A stretch of DNA of 21,882 nucleotides from an uncultured Saprospirales bacterium (GTDB lineage Bacteria; Bacteroidota; Bacteroidia; Chitinophagales; Saprospiraceae). The notes beneath the pieces are model-generated. The model did not search any database. It saw nothing but the letters and a program-made list of their open reading frames with translations, and was not told where the DNA came from. The position numbers and the translations under genes were made by a program. The DNA lies in NCBI GenBank assembly GCA_937926355.1, contig CALAZP010000285.1, positions 1-21,882 on the forward strand, in the 5' to 3' direction. Shown piece after piece: positions 1 to 7,301 of the stretch (positions are counted from its first letter, which is position 1; each line of letters begins with the position of its first letter).

Positions 1-1167
1 GATGAGATTCGAAAATTCTTGAGTAATCAGTGTAAGATGGTTTTTATAACTGCGGGGATGGGTGGAGGAACTGGTACTGGTGCGGCTCCTATTGTAGCTA
101 AAACTGCCCGTGAAATGGGTATTCTTACAGTTGCGATTGTTACGCTTCCATTTATTTTCGAAGGTAAAAAAAGAACTTCTCAAGGAAATGATGGTCTTAA
201 AGCGCTTAAAGACGAAGTAGATACGCTAATTGTTATTTCTAATGATAAGCTTAAGGAAATACATGGAAATCTTTCTATTTCTGCTGCATTTGCAGAGGCG
301 GATAACGTACTGAGTACAGCGGCGAAAGGTATTGCCGAAATTATTACTGTTGCAGGTTATGTAAACGTAGATTTTGAGGATGTGAATACGGTAATGCGTG
401 GAGGGGGAGTAGCCATCATGGGAACTGCTGCTGTAGAAGGTGATCATCGAGCAAGAAGAGCAGTTGATTTAGCTTTACATTCTCCGCTTTTGGAAGAAAG
501 TGATATTCGGGGTGCTCAGCATATTCTTTTGAACATCTCTTCAGGTAAAAAGGAAGTAACTATGGAAGAGATATTTGAAATTACTGAATTCATTCAGGAA
601 GAGGCTGGCCATGCTACCAACCTAATCTGGGGAAATTGCTATGAAGAAAGTTTAGGAGATAAGTTAAGTGTGACCATCATTGCCACTGGGTTTGATAAAG
701 ATGAAAAAATCAGAACTTCTCATATTGAGGTTCAAAAACCCGAAAAAATTGTAGTTCCTCTTGAAGATGAGGACGATAAAGAACCAGAAGGAAGAGAATT
801 GAGACAGGTTGGATTTGATCCCAAATTCGAAGGAGAGAGTGCTTTTACCGTGGAATTTGATGATCTAAGATCTAAAATTACTCCAGCCAAAACAGATATG
901 GATTCCATTAATGATGGCGGACAGATATCCAAAAGTTTTTCTGCTCAGGCTAGAGAAGATGCCCTAAAAAGAATTCAGCAGGTTAAATTGAGTAATCCTA
1001 AAACTGTAATCGAATTAGAAAACGAGCCTGCTTATTTGAGACGTGGTATTAAAATGGAAGATGTTCCTGATTCTCAAAGGTCTACCTTCTCCCAATATAT
1101 GCTTTCTGATGAGCAGGAGCCGAGTATTAGGAAAAGTAATTCCTTCCTTCATGATAATGTGGACTAA
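1..1167 (+). CDS. ftsZ: Cell division GTPase FtsZ, 3' part (N-terminus outside window)
   Basis: FtsZ is the tubulin-like GTPase that forms the cytokinetic ring. The reading frame is open from base 1, so the TTG at 19 is not a start; comparison with E. coli FtsZ suggests about 85 or more N-terminal residues are missing. Counting from base 1, the tubulin signature GGGTGTG is at residues 21-27, and the T7 synergy loop NVDFED, which completes the GTPase site of the next subunit, is at about 122-127. The globular part is followed by an acidic, low-complexity linker, then EPAYLRRGI, which resembles the C-terminal peptide that binds FtsA and other tethers, and finally a further tail ending NSFLHDNVD. 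That tail is typical of Bacteroidota FtsZ. The gene is followed by AT-rich hairpins and a small orphan gene. Identification is certain; only the 5' end is lacking. Confidence 0.97.
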   Translation, partial: DEIRKFLSNQCKMVFITAGMGGGTGTGAAPIVAKTAREMGILTVAIVTLPFIFEGKKRTSQGNDGLKALKDEVDTLIVISNDKLKEIHGNLSISAAFAEADNVLSTAAKGIAEIITVAGYVNVDFEDVNTVMRGGGVAIMGTAAVEGDHRARRAVDLALHSPLLEESDIRGAQHILLNISSGKKEVTMEEIFEITEFIQEEAGHATNLIWGNCYEESLGDKLSVTIIATGFDKDEKIRTSHIEVQKPEKIVVPLEDEDDKEPEGRELRQVGFDPKFEGESAFTVEFDDLRSKITPAKTDMDSINDGGQISKSFSAQAREDALKRIQQVKLSNPKTVIELENEPAYLRRGIKMEDVPDSQRSTFSQYMLSDEQEPSIRKSNSFLHDNVD

Positions 1168-1190
1168 ATATTAACAAGATTTTAATATTT
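1166..1190. repeat. AT-only inverted repeat at the ftsZ stop codon
   Basis: A perfect 9-bp inverted repeat (AAATATTAA at 1166-1174 and TTAATATTT at 1182-1190) has a 7-base loop and begins inside the ftsZ stop codon. With no G or C in the stem and no long T tract it would be a weak terminator at best. It may protect the 3' end of the ftsZ transcript or may be chance in AT-rich sequence. Confidence 0.4.
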
Positions 1191-1196
1191 CTATAA

Positions 1197-1230
1197 CAAT
1201 AATAATTTGGTCCCAAGGGTTTTATTATTG
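1197..1230. repeat. Second AT-rich inverted repeat between ftsZ and the small gene
   Basis: A perfect 9-bp stem (CAATAATAA at 1197-1205, TTATTATTG at 1222-1230) encloses a 16-base loop containing the self-complementary segment TTGGTCCCAA. It ends 17 bases before the ATG at 1248, so it would lie in the leader if the small gene is cotranscribed with ftsZ. No T tract follows, so it is not a standard terminator. Function unknown. Confidence 0.4.
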
Positions 1231-1247
1231 AAACAAATCAAAGCATC

Positions 1248-1523
1248 ATGAATGTTAGGAAAATGAAACTTGCCGTGGCGGTTGGTTTACTTAATAATCC
1301 TTCCGTAAATGCCTTGGTTACCATAAAGGAAGCCATGCGACAATTTACCACTGAAGTGGGTAGATTTTTAGGTTTTTCTTTGACGAGAGAATATCCTTTG
1401 GATGCCAATAAAATAAATCGCTCGTATTCCCTGATGTTTGAAAATTGTGCAATAGAGTTGGATTTGGTTTCCAGCCAACAAAATTCTGCACATATAGTAA
1501 GAGATTTTAGACTTAGTCAGTAG
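1248..1523 (+). CDS. Small conserved-looking hypothetical protein downstream of ftsZ
   Basis: This is a 91-residue protein that I do not recognise. It starts at ATG 1248; ATG 1263 (MKLAVAVGLL) is an alternative in the same frame. The N-terminal third is basic and hydrophobic but has no clear signal peptide or membrane span. Residues about 19-45 could form amphipathic helices (VNALVTIKEAMRQFTTEVGRF), and the rest looks mixed alpha/beta, so a small cytoplasmic protein is likely. Evidence that it is real: a clean frame with ordinary composition, a position 80 bp after ftsZ, and a strong intrinsic terminator 21 bases past its stop. It may be transcribed with ftsZ or from its own promoter; AATTTGG at 1203-1209 is one base short of the TAnnTTTG spacing. 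No function is assigned. Confidence 0.7.
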   Translation: MNVRKMKLAVAVGLLNNPSVNALVTIKEAMRQFTTEVGRFLGFSLTREYPLDANKINRSYSLMFENCAIELDLVSSQQNSAHIVRDFRLSQ

Positions 1524-1544
1524 TTTTTTCATAGTGCGTAATTG

Positions 1545-1578
1545 AGAGGCCCGGCTATTCCCGGGCCTTTATTTTTTT
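1545..1578 (+). terminator. Strong intrinsic terminator after the small gene
   Basis: A perfect 8-bp GC-rich stem (AGGCCCGG at 1547-1554, CCGGGCCT at 1561-1568) has a 6-base loop and is followed by TTTATTTTTTT at 1568-1578. It ends the ftsZ-side transcription unit and separates it from typA. Confidence 0.92.
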
Positions 1579-1616
1579 CCGGAAAAAAAATCCCACTCGC
1601 TCTTAATTAATCTATG

Positions 1617-1624
1617 TACTTTTG
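1617..1624 (+). promoter_or_regulatory. Bacteroidota-type -7 promoter element for typA
   Basis: TACTTTTG matches the TAnnTTTG -7 consensus of Bacteroidota primary sigma factors. It sits between the terminator at 1545-1578 and the typA start at 1646, which predicts a start near 1631 and a leader of about 15 bases. I could not see a clear TTTG -33 element at the usual 19-21 bp spacing, so support comes from the -7 match and position. Confidence 0.55.
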
Positions 1625-1645
1625 CACCTTATTTTAAATAACCTT

Positions 1646-3460
1646 ATGAGCGAGCTTAGAAATATAGCCATTATTGCACACGTTGACCATGGTAAGACAA
1701 CCTTGGTGGATAAGATGCTTTTAGCCGGTAAACTTTTTGGAGATCACGAAGTACCCGGAGAATTGATTTTAGATAACAATGACCTCGAAAGAGAAAGAGG
1801 AATTACCATTTTATCAAAAAATGTTTCGATTACTTACAAGGGTGCCAAGATTAATATTATAGATACACCAGGTCACAGTGACTTTGGTGGGGAGGTAGAG
1901 CGGGTATTAAATATGGCAGATGGTGTATTGCTATTGGTAGATGCTTTTGAAGGCCCAATGCCCCAGACTAGATTTGTATTGCAAAAGGCTATTGAAATTG
2001 GATTAAAACCTATTGTTGTAATTAATAAGGTAGATAAATTAAATTGTACTCCTGAGGAGGTCAATGATCAGGTATTTGATTTGATGTTTAATTTGGATGC
2101 CACGGAAGATCAATTAGATTTTACGACTATCTATGGGTCTGCTAAAAATAATTGGATGGGGTTGGACTGGAAGACTCCGACAGGGAATATAACGCCTTTA
2201 TTAGACGCAATTATTGAGCATATTCCAGCGCCTAAGACTGCAGAGGGAACTACTCAAATGTTAATAACTTCTCTAGATTATTCTAATTATACTGGAAGGA
2301 TAGCGATAGGGCGATTACAAAGGGGCTCTTTGAAGACGGGACAGCAGGTAGCTGTTGTGAAGAAAGATGGTACGGTCCAGAAGCACAAATTAAAAGGATT
2401 GTTTTTATTTGAGGGTTTCGGAAAAGTAGAAGCTAAAGAAGTTGTCGCGGGTGATATTTGTGCTGTTCAAGGTCTAGAAGGTTTTGAAATCGGAGATACT
2501 ATTGCTGATCCTGACCACCCTGAGGCTTTACCTACTATTGCCATCGATGAACCTACAATGAGCATGGTATTTACCATCAATGATTCTCCATTTTTCGGAA
2601 AAGAGGGGAAGTATGTCACCTCAAGACATATCAAAGAGCGTTTGGATAAGGAATTAGAAAAAAACTTGGCACTAAGGGTGGAAGAAACAGGCTCAGCAGA
2701 TACTTTCAGGGTATTTGGAAGAGGGGTTTTACACCTTTCAGTTTTAATAGAAACCATGCGTAGAGAAGGGTATGAATTACAGATAGGACAACCCCAAGTA
2801 ATTACTAAGCGCATAGATGGAATTCTTTGCGAACCAGTGGAGGAATTAACCATTGATTTACCAGATGAGGTTTCTGGAAAAGCCATTGAGATGGTAACTA
2901 GACGTAAGGGGGTGATGTTATCTATGGATCCCAAAGGAGATCGCGTGATTCTTACCTTTGAGGTACCCTCTCGCGGAATTATAGGTCTTAGAAGCCAAAT
3001 GCTAACAGCGACGGCTGGTGAGGCTATTATGACGCACCGATTCAAAGATTTTCAACCGCATAAGGGAGAAATTCCCGGTAGAATAAATGGTTCTTTAATC
3101 AGTATGGAAACAGGAAAATCAATTCCATATAGTATCTTTAATTTGCAAGAGCGAGGTAAATTTTTTGTTGGCCCAAACGTAGAGATATATGAGGGTCAAG
3201 TTGTAGGAGAAAATACTAGGGTTGGAGATTTAGTGATCAATTTAACTAAAACAAAAAAACTGACCAATATGCGATCCTCTGGTGCAGATGATAAGTTAAA
3301 ATTGGTACCTCCACGGATTTTTACCTTAGAGGAAGCATTGGAATATATTCAGGAAGATGAATATGTTGAAGTAACACCTGAGTCTATTCGCCTAAGGAAA
3401 ATCTATTTGAATGAAAATGATAGAAAAAGGTATCGAAATAAGGAAAAGGTTTTTGAATGA
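1646..3460 (+). CDS. typA: Ribosome-associated GTPase TypA/BipA
   Basis: TypA (BipA) is an EF-G-like GTPase that binds the ribosome and supports 50S assembly, especially under cold and other stress. The 604-residue length equals the family norm. GTPase motifs are in order: G1 AHVDHGKT at 11-18, switch I RGITI near 55, G3 DTPGHSDFGGEV near 73-84, G4 NKVD near 130 and a G5-like SAK. An EF-Tu-like domain 2, an EF-G domain III/V-like region (VTSRHIKERL, VLHLSVLIETMRREG) and the BipA-specific C-terminal domain with KLTNMRSSGADD follow. I chose ATG 1646 (MSELRNIAIIAH) over the upstream in-frame TTG at 1622, because the family begins just before RNIAIIAH and the TTG lies within the promoter. The stop overlaps the next ATG as ATGA, implying translational coupling to the permease. 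Confidence 0.98.
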   Translation: MSELRNIAIIAHVDHGKTTLVDKMLLAGKLFGDHEVPGELILDNNDLERERGITILSKNVSITYKGAKINIIDTPGHSDFGGEVERVLNMADGVLLLVDAFEGPMPQTRFVLQKAIEIGLKPIVVINKVDKLNCTPEEVNDQVFDLMFNLDATEDQLDFTTIYGSAKNNWMGLDWKTPTGNITPLLDAIIEHIPAPKTAEGTTQMLITSLDYSNYTGRIAIGRLQRGSLKTGQQVAVVKKDGTVQKHKLKGLFLFEGFGKVEAKEVVAGDICAVQGLEGFEIGDTIADPDHPEALPTIAIDEPTMSMVFTINDSPFFGKEGKYVTSRHIKERLDKELEKNLALRVEETGSADTFRVFGRGVLHLSVLIETMRREGYELQIGQPQVITKRIDGILCEPVEELTIDLPDEVSGKAIEMVTRRKGVMLSMDPKGDRVILTFEVPSRGIIGLRSQMLTATAGEAIMTHRFKDFQPHKGEIPGRINGSLISMETGKSIPYSIFNLQERGKFFVGPNVEIYEGQVVGENTRVGDLVINLTKTKKLTNMRSSGADDKLKLVPPRIFTLEEALEYIQEDEYVEVTPESIRLRKIYLNENDRKRYRNKEKVFE

Positions 3461-4998
3461 AAAAAATTGATCGATTACTGATCAGTAGTTTTATTCCTCC
3501 ATTTTTTGTTGCATCTCTGATTGCAATTTTCGTTTTGTTGATGCAAACCCTCTGGTTGTACATGGATGATATAGCGGGAAAGGGTTTAGGTATCTTATTT
3601 ATCATCGAATTATTGTTTTATAAATGTGCGGGCTTGGTTCCCCTAGCCATGCCGATAGGTATTTTGATTGCCTCCGTAATGGTAATGGGCAATTTAGCAG
3701 AGCAATATGAACTTTCTAGTTTGAAGTCTGCTGGAATCCCTTTATTAAGAATCATTAGCCCTGTTTTAGGAGTGGGGCTTTTGGCTACTATTTTTTCCCT
3801 ATACAGTTCGATTACTTTAATCCCTTTAGCAAATCTCAAATTTGGATCAAGACTATGGGATATTCAACAGCAAAAACCAACTCTGCGGTTAGAAGCTGGC
3901 GTATTCAATTATGATTTCCAAGGATTTGTTATCCATATTGGTAAGAAAGAAGGAGATAGAATGATTAAAAATGTCAAGATTTTCGATCATTCTGGCAATA
4001 TTAGAGAGGGATATTCGCAAATTACGGCCCAATCAGGCGAAATGTATACCAATTCCGATGGAACATTATTTATTATGGATCTATTTGATGGCTATCAATA
4101 TACGGAAGGAGAGGCCAGAGCTTTTCGCAATAGACCATTTATCAGAACTCATTTTGACCGATATACAAAAGTTTTTGATTTGAGTGAATTTCAAATGAGT
4201 AGAACAGATGAGGATTTATTTAAATCTAATAGATCTATGCTGAGTCCCAAGGAGTTACAAGATGCAGTTGATACTTTAGATAAAGAAGCGAATCAATTCA
4301 GCAAAGAGATGGGTAATCATCTAAGTGCATTTTTTGATTTTATGGAATTGGATAGTGCTTTTTTAAAGCCTCAAAATACTTTAGTAGAAGAACCGATTGT
4401 AACCGAACCGTTAGTAGAAGAAAAGGAGATTACTAAATTATTAAAAGCCAAAGAGGCAGAAAAGCGTGACTCGGTGCCCCTTTATTATCCTGAAGTTTAT
4501 GAAAGAGTCGCTTATTGGCAAAATGCCTATATGAATCTAACCGCGGATAGTTTGATTAATTTTTCCCAAAGGGATACATTAACTCCTTTTATAGAAATAT
4601 TTGATAACTTCAAAAAGAGGGATCTCAATAGAAGAACGGTTGCTAATGTTCGCAGTATTTTAAGCGAATCTGAAAAGACCATTAGATTGTTGAGTAATCA
4701 TAGGCAAAATAAGGTGCGAAACCAATATGAGAAGCACTCGCGCTACAGTATGGCAGTAATTTGTTTCATTTTTGTTTTTATTGGAGCTCCAATGGGTGCT
4801 TTGGTGAAAAAAGGTGGATTTGGTTATCCGATTTTAATTGCCATCATTTTCTTTATGCTTTTTGTTGTGCTCACTATTTTTTGTAAAAAAATAGCAGAAT
4901 CTTACGTACTTCCTGCCATCTTATCTGCTTGGATGCCTTGCCTGGTTTTGTTTCCAATTGGATTATTTTTGACCATTAGGGCCATGAATAAATCTTAG
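3457..4998 (+). CDS. LptF/LptG-family (YjgP/YjgQ) LPS export permease
   Basis: LptF and LptG are the membrane subunits that, with the LptB ATPase, extract lipopolysaccharide from the inner membrane and pass it to LptC/LptA. This protein has 513 residues. Membrane segments are predicted at about 10-33, 47-77 and 97-122, then a periplasmic beta-rich region (about 125-245), then three C-terminal segments at about 431-449, 457-475 and 486-508. Family hallmarks are EQYELSSLKSAGIPL at 82-96 and HSRYSMAVICF followed by GAPMGALVKKGG at 443-454. At about 360-370 residues the E. coli proteins are far shorter; the excess is a charged, helical stretch at about 250-425, including an acidic Pro/Val/Glu segment at 309-325. 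I cannot say whether it acts as LptF or LptG. It overlaps typA by 4 bases. Confidence 0.93.
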   Translation: MKKIDRLLISSFIPPFFVASLIAIFVLLMQTLWLYMDDIAGKGLGILFIIELLFYKCAGLVPLAMPIGILIASVMVMGNLAEQYELSSLKSAGIPLLRIISPVLGVGLLATIFSLYSSITLIPLANLKFGSRLWDIQQQKPTLRLEAGVFNYDFQGFVIHIGKKEGDRMIKNVKIFDHSGNIREGYSQITAQSGEMYTNSDGTLFIMDLFDGYQYTEGEARAFRNRPFIRTHFDRYTKVFDLSEFQMSRTDEDLFKSNRSMLSPKELQDAVDTLDKEANQFSKEMGNHLSAFFDFMELDSAFLKPQNTLVEEPIVTEPLVEEKEITKLLKAKEAEKRDSVPLYYPEVYERVAYWQNAYMNLTADSLINFSQRDTLTPFIEIFDNFKKRDLNRRTVANVRSILSESEKTIRLLSNHRQNKVRNQYEKHSRYSMAVICFIFVFIGAPMGALVKKGGFGYPILIAIIFFMLFVVLTIFCKKIAESYVLPAILSAWMPCLVLFPIGLFLTIRAMNKS

Positions 4999-5036
4999 TT
5001 TAGCTTTTTATTGTTTATTCCTCAAATGGTTTTTCC

Positions 5037-5696
5037 GTGATTAAAAGTCAATTGAAATTTATATTTGATAATAACAAATTTCTATTCTTTTCTCTCGCAG
5101 TATTGTTAGCGTTGGGTATTGGAATTTTGGGTTGGCAACAAACAGGAGATTCGGTGCTTTTTTTTGTGGAAAATCGGTCCAATTCTTTAAATCAATTCTT
5201 TAGGTGGACCAACTATTTGGGGGAGTTGCCGGCTTTTGTAATCATTGGACTAATTCTTTTTATAACCAAAGATTATAAGTTTGTTATAGGAATTCCTGTG
5301 GTGGCAGTTGTAGTTACTTTAATTACTCAAATACTCAAAAGATTGTTTGCTCATCCTAGACCTGCATTATACTTTCAAGCCAATGGGTTCTCCCAAGAGA
5401 TAGTTCCTGTTGATGGAGAGATTTTAAATATGGGATTAAATAGCTTTCCCTCAGGGCACACAGCTGCAGCTTTTGCGCTTTTTATTTTCACGGCACTCGT
5501 CTTTAGAGGAAATAAATGGATTTCGATTACCTGTATAGTATTAGCTAGCTTAGGAGGAGTCTCAAGAATATATCTTTTCCAACACTTTTTAAAAGATGTG
5601 GTCTTTGGAGCGTTTATTGGGATTTTGTCCGCCATTACCTGCTACCTTTTGATAGAAAGGTGGCAGGCTAAATGGGGACGGAAAACTTTATTTTGA
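5037..5696 (+). CDS. PAP2-family membrane phosphatase
   Basis: This 219-residue integral membrane enzyme belongs to the type 2 phosphatidic acid phosphatase family, which removes phosphate from lipid phosphates such as undecaprenyl pyrophosphate, phosphatidate or lipid A. The complete catalytic signature is present: K101-x6-R108-P109 (KRLFAHPRP), S139-G140-H141 (PSGHTAAAF) and S176-R177-x5-H183-x3-D187. About six hydrophobic segments are visible, with the active site facing the periplasm in this family. The start is GTG 5037; the ATG at 5026 is in another frame and stops after four codons. It lies 38 bp after the LptF/G permease on the same strand, which suits an envelope-lipid role, but the natural substrate cannot be read from sequence. 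Its last 9 bases overlap the convergent symporter gene. Confidence 0.93.
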   Translation: MIKSQLKFIFDNNKFLFFSLAVLLALGIGILGWQQTGDSVLFFVENRSNSLNQFFRWTNYLGELPAFVIIGLILFITKDYKFVIGIPVVAVVVTLITQILKRLFAHPRPALYFQANGFSQEIVPVDGEILNMGLNSFPSGHTAAAFALFIFTALVFRGNKWISITCIVLASLGGVSRIYLFQHFLKDVVFGAFIGILSAITCYLLIERWQAKWGRKTLF

Positions 5697-7271
5697 AGAT
5701 TTTTCAAATGCCTTAATGGTATTGAAATATCTTTTAACTTCTTTGCGGACCTCAGGTAACAAAATAATAAGGCCTATCACATTGGGAACCGACATGGCGA
5801 AGATCATAGCATCTGAAAAATCTGTTACAGCTGATAAACTTGCTGCAGCGCCAATTACGACGAAAATGCAGAATAATATTTTATAAGAATAATCTGCTAT
5901 TTTGCTTTTTCCAAACAAAAACAACCAAGATTGTAATCCGTAATATGACCAACTCAACATGGTTGAAAATGCAAATAAAACAACTGCTATGGTCAATACA
6001 TAGGGAAACCAAGGGATAACTGAAGCGAAAGCATTAGAGGTCAATTGAACCCCATCAATAGTTCCAGGATCTCCATAATTATCGGTAATAATAATAACCA
6101 AGGCAGTCATGGTACATACTACAACTGTATCAATAAACGGCTCTAAAAGGGCCACTAAACCTTCACTTGCTGGAAATTTTGTTTTTACTGCAGAATGGGC
6201 AATTGCAGCTGAACCCACCCCAGCCTCATTTGAAAACGCAGCCCTTCTCATCCCTATAATCAAAACGCCAATAATACCACCTGAAACTCCCTCTGGTGAA
6301 AATGCACCCTTGAAAATTAGCCCAAAAGATGCTGGGAGCATATCTATATTCAATCCAATGATGATTACCGCCGCAACAACGTAAATCCCTACCATTATTG
6401 GAACGACTTTTTCTGTTACAGTAGCAATCCTTTTAATACCTCCAATAATAACAATTGCCACCAATATGGCCATTACAATGCCAAATAAGGCACCGGCATA
6501 ACCAGATGAGTCTATACCTAGCATATTGTTAAACTGTTGAGCAGCTTGGTTGGCTTGAAACATATTACCGCCACCAAAAGAACCCCCAATACACATAATA
6601 GCGAAGAATACCGCTAAGACTTTGCCAAAACCTTCCATTCCTTTTGACTTCAAGCCTTTTGCTAGATAATACATGGGGCCACCATATACGGTCCCATCAG
6701 GCCCTACATCTCTATATTTTACCCCTAACGTACATTCCACGAATTTAGAAGACATCCCCAAAAGACCTGCCAAAATCATCCAAAAGGTAGCACCCGGCCC
6801 TCCGAGAGATATCGCAATGGCCACTCCCGCGATATTACCTAAGCCTACTGTACCACTCAAAGCTGCAGTAAGTGCTTGAAAATGAGATACTTCTCCTTGT
6901 TTGCCTTCAATCTTAATGGTGTTTTTAACATCTCCATCCACTACTAGAGGTCCGTCGGGGGGATCTGCTTCATGATGATCGATATCATCGTATTTACCTC
7001 TTACAGTATTGATCGCGAACTTAAATCCAGATAAGTTGATAAATTTGAAGTAAATGGTAAAAAAGGTCGCAGCAGCAAGCAAGTATATGACCACTATAGG
7101 TACATCAACACCTGAAATACTGATTGATTTGAAAATAATTTTATTAGCTACCAAATCCGTAGCGGGCTTGACCAGGTCATTAATTTTTTCATCTAAACCC
7201 TTTTCCGCTTCTTGAGCAATCATTAAAATTGGCAATAGCAATTGTGCTAAAACACTAAATAGTTTTTTCAT
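5688..7271 (-). CDS. Sodium:alanine/glycine symporter, AGCS family
   Basis: AGCS (DagA/AlsT-like) carriers import alanine or glycine with sodium or protons across the inner membrane. The 527-residue protein has roughly ten or more hydrophobic helices. Family motifs include SGTVGLGNIAGVAIAI at 139-154, GGPGATFW at 157-164, GGPMYYLAKG at 197-206 and FSNEAGVGSAAIAHSA in the second half. Two features differ from short AGCS proteins. The N-terminus looks like a signal peptide (MKKLFSVLAQ..., hydrophobic to about residue 19) followed by a polar stretch to about 45. There is also a hydrophilic, acidic insertion at about 93-126 just before the first signature. It is the last gene of the ftsX-led minus-strand group, 30 bp after gpsA. 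The substrate (alanine versus glycine) is not determined. Confidence 0.95.
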   Translation of the reverse strand: MKKLFSVLAQLLLPILMIAQEAEKGLDEKINDLVKPATDLVANKIIFKSISISGVDVPIVVIYLLAAATFFTIYFKFINLSGFKFAINTVRGKYDDIDHHEADPPDGPLVVDGDVKNTIKIEGKQGEVSHFQALTAALSGTVGLGNIAGVAIAISLGGPGATFWMILAGLLGMSSKFVECTLGVKYRDVGPDGTVYGGPMYYLAKGLKSKGMEGFGKVLAVFFAIMCIGGSFGGGNMFQANQAAQQFNNMLGIDSSGYAGALFGIVMAILVAIVIIGGIKRIATVTEKVVPIMVGIYVVAAVIIIGLNIDMLPASFGLIFKGAFSPEGVSGGIIGVLIIGMRRAAFSNEAGVGSAAIAHSAVKTKFPASEGLVALLEPFIDTVVVCTMTALVIIITDNYGDPGTIDGVQLTSNAFASVIPWFPYVLTIAVVLFAFSTMLSWSYYGLQSWLFLFGKSKIADYSYKILFCIFVVIGAAASLSAVTDFSDAMIFAMSVPNVIGLIILLPEVRKEVKRYFNTIKAFEKSSK

Positions 7272-7301
7272 GTATTTAATTAATTAACTGTTTGCCTAAA
7301 C

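Noticed and set aside
1622..1645. Upstream in-frame TTG start for typA
   Set aside because: It falls inside the promoter element TACTTTTG and would add eight residues absent from the family; ATG 1646 fits TypA N-termini.
2467..3045. 192-codon open frame on the minus strand within typA
   Set aside because: It is antisense to strongly conserved typA codons and its translation is low-complexity with no recognisable domain.
7272..7301. Possible riboswitch or promoter before the AGCS symporter, including the TTAATTAATTAA palindrome
   Set aside because: The gap is only 30 bp, too short for a glycine riboswitch, and the palindrome is simple AT sequence with no correctly spaced TAnnTTTG.
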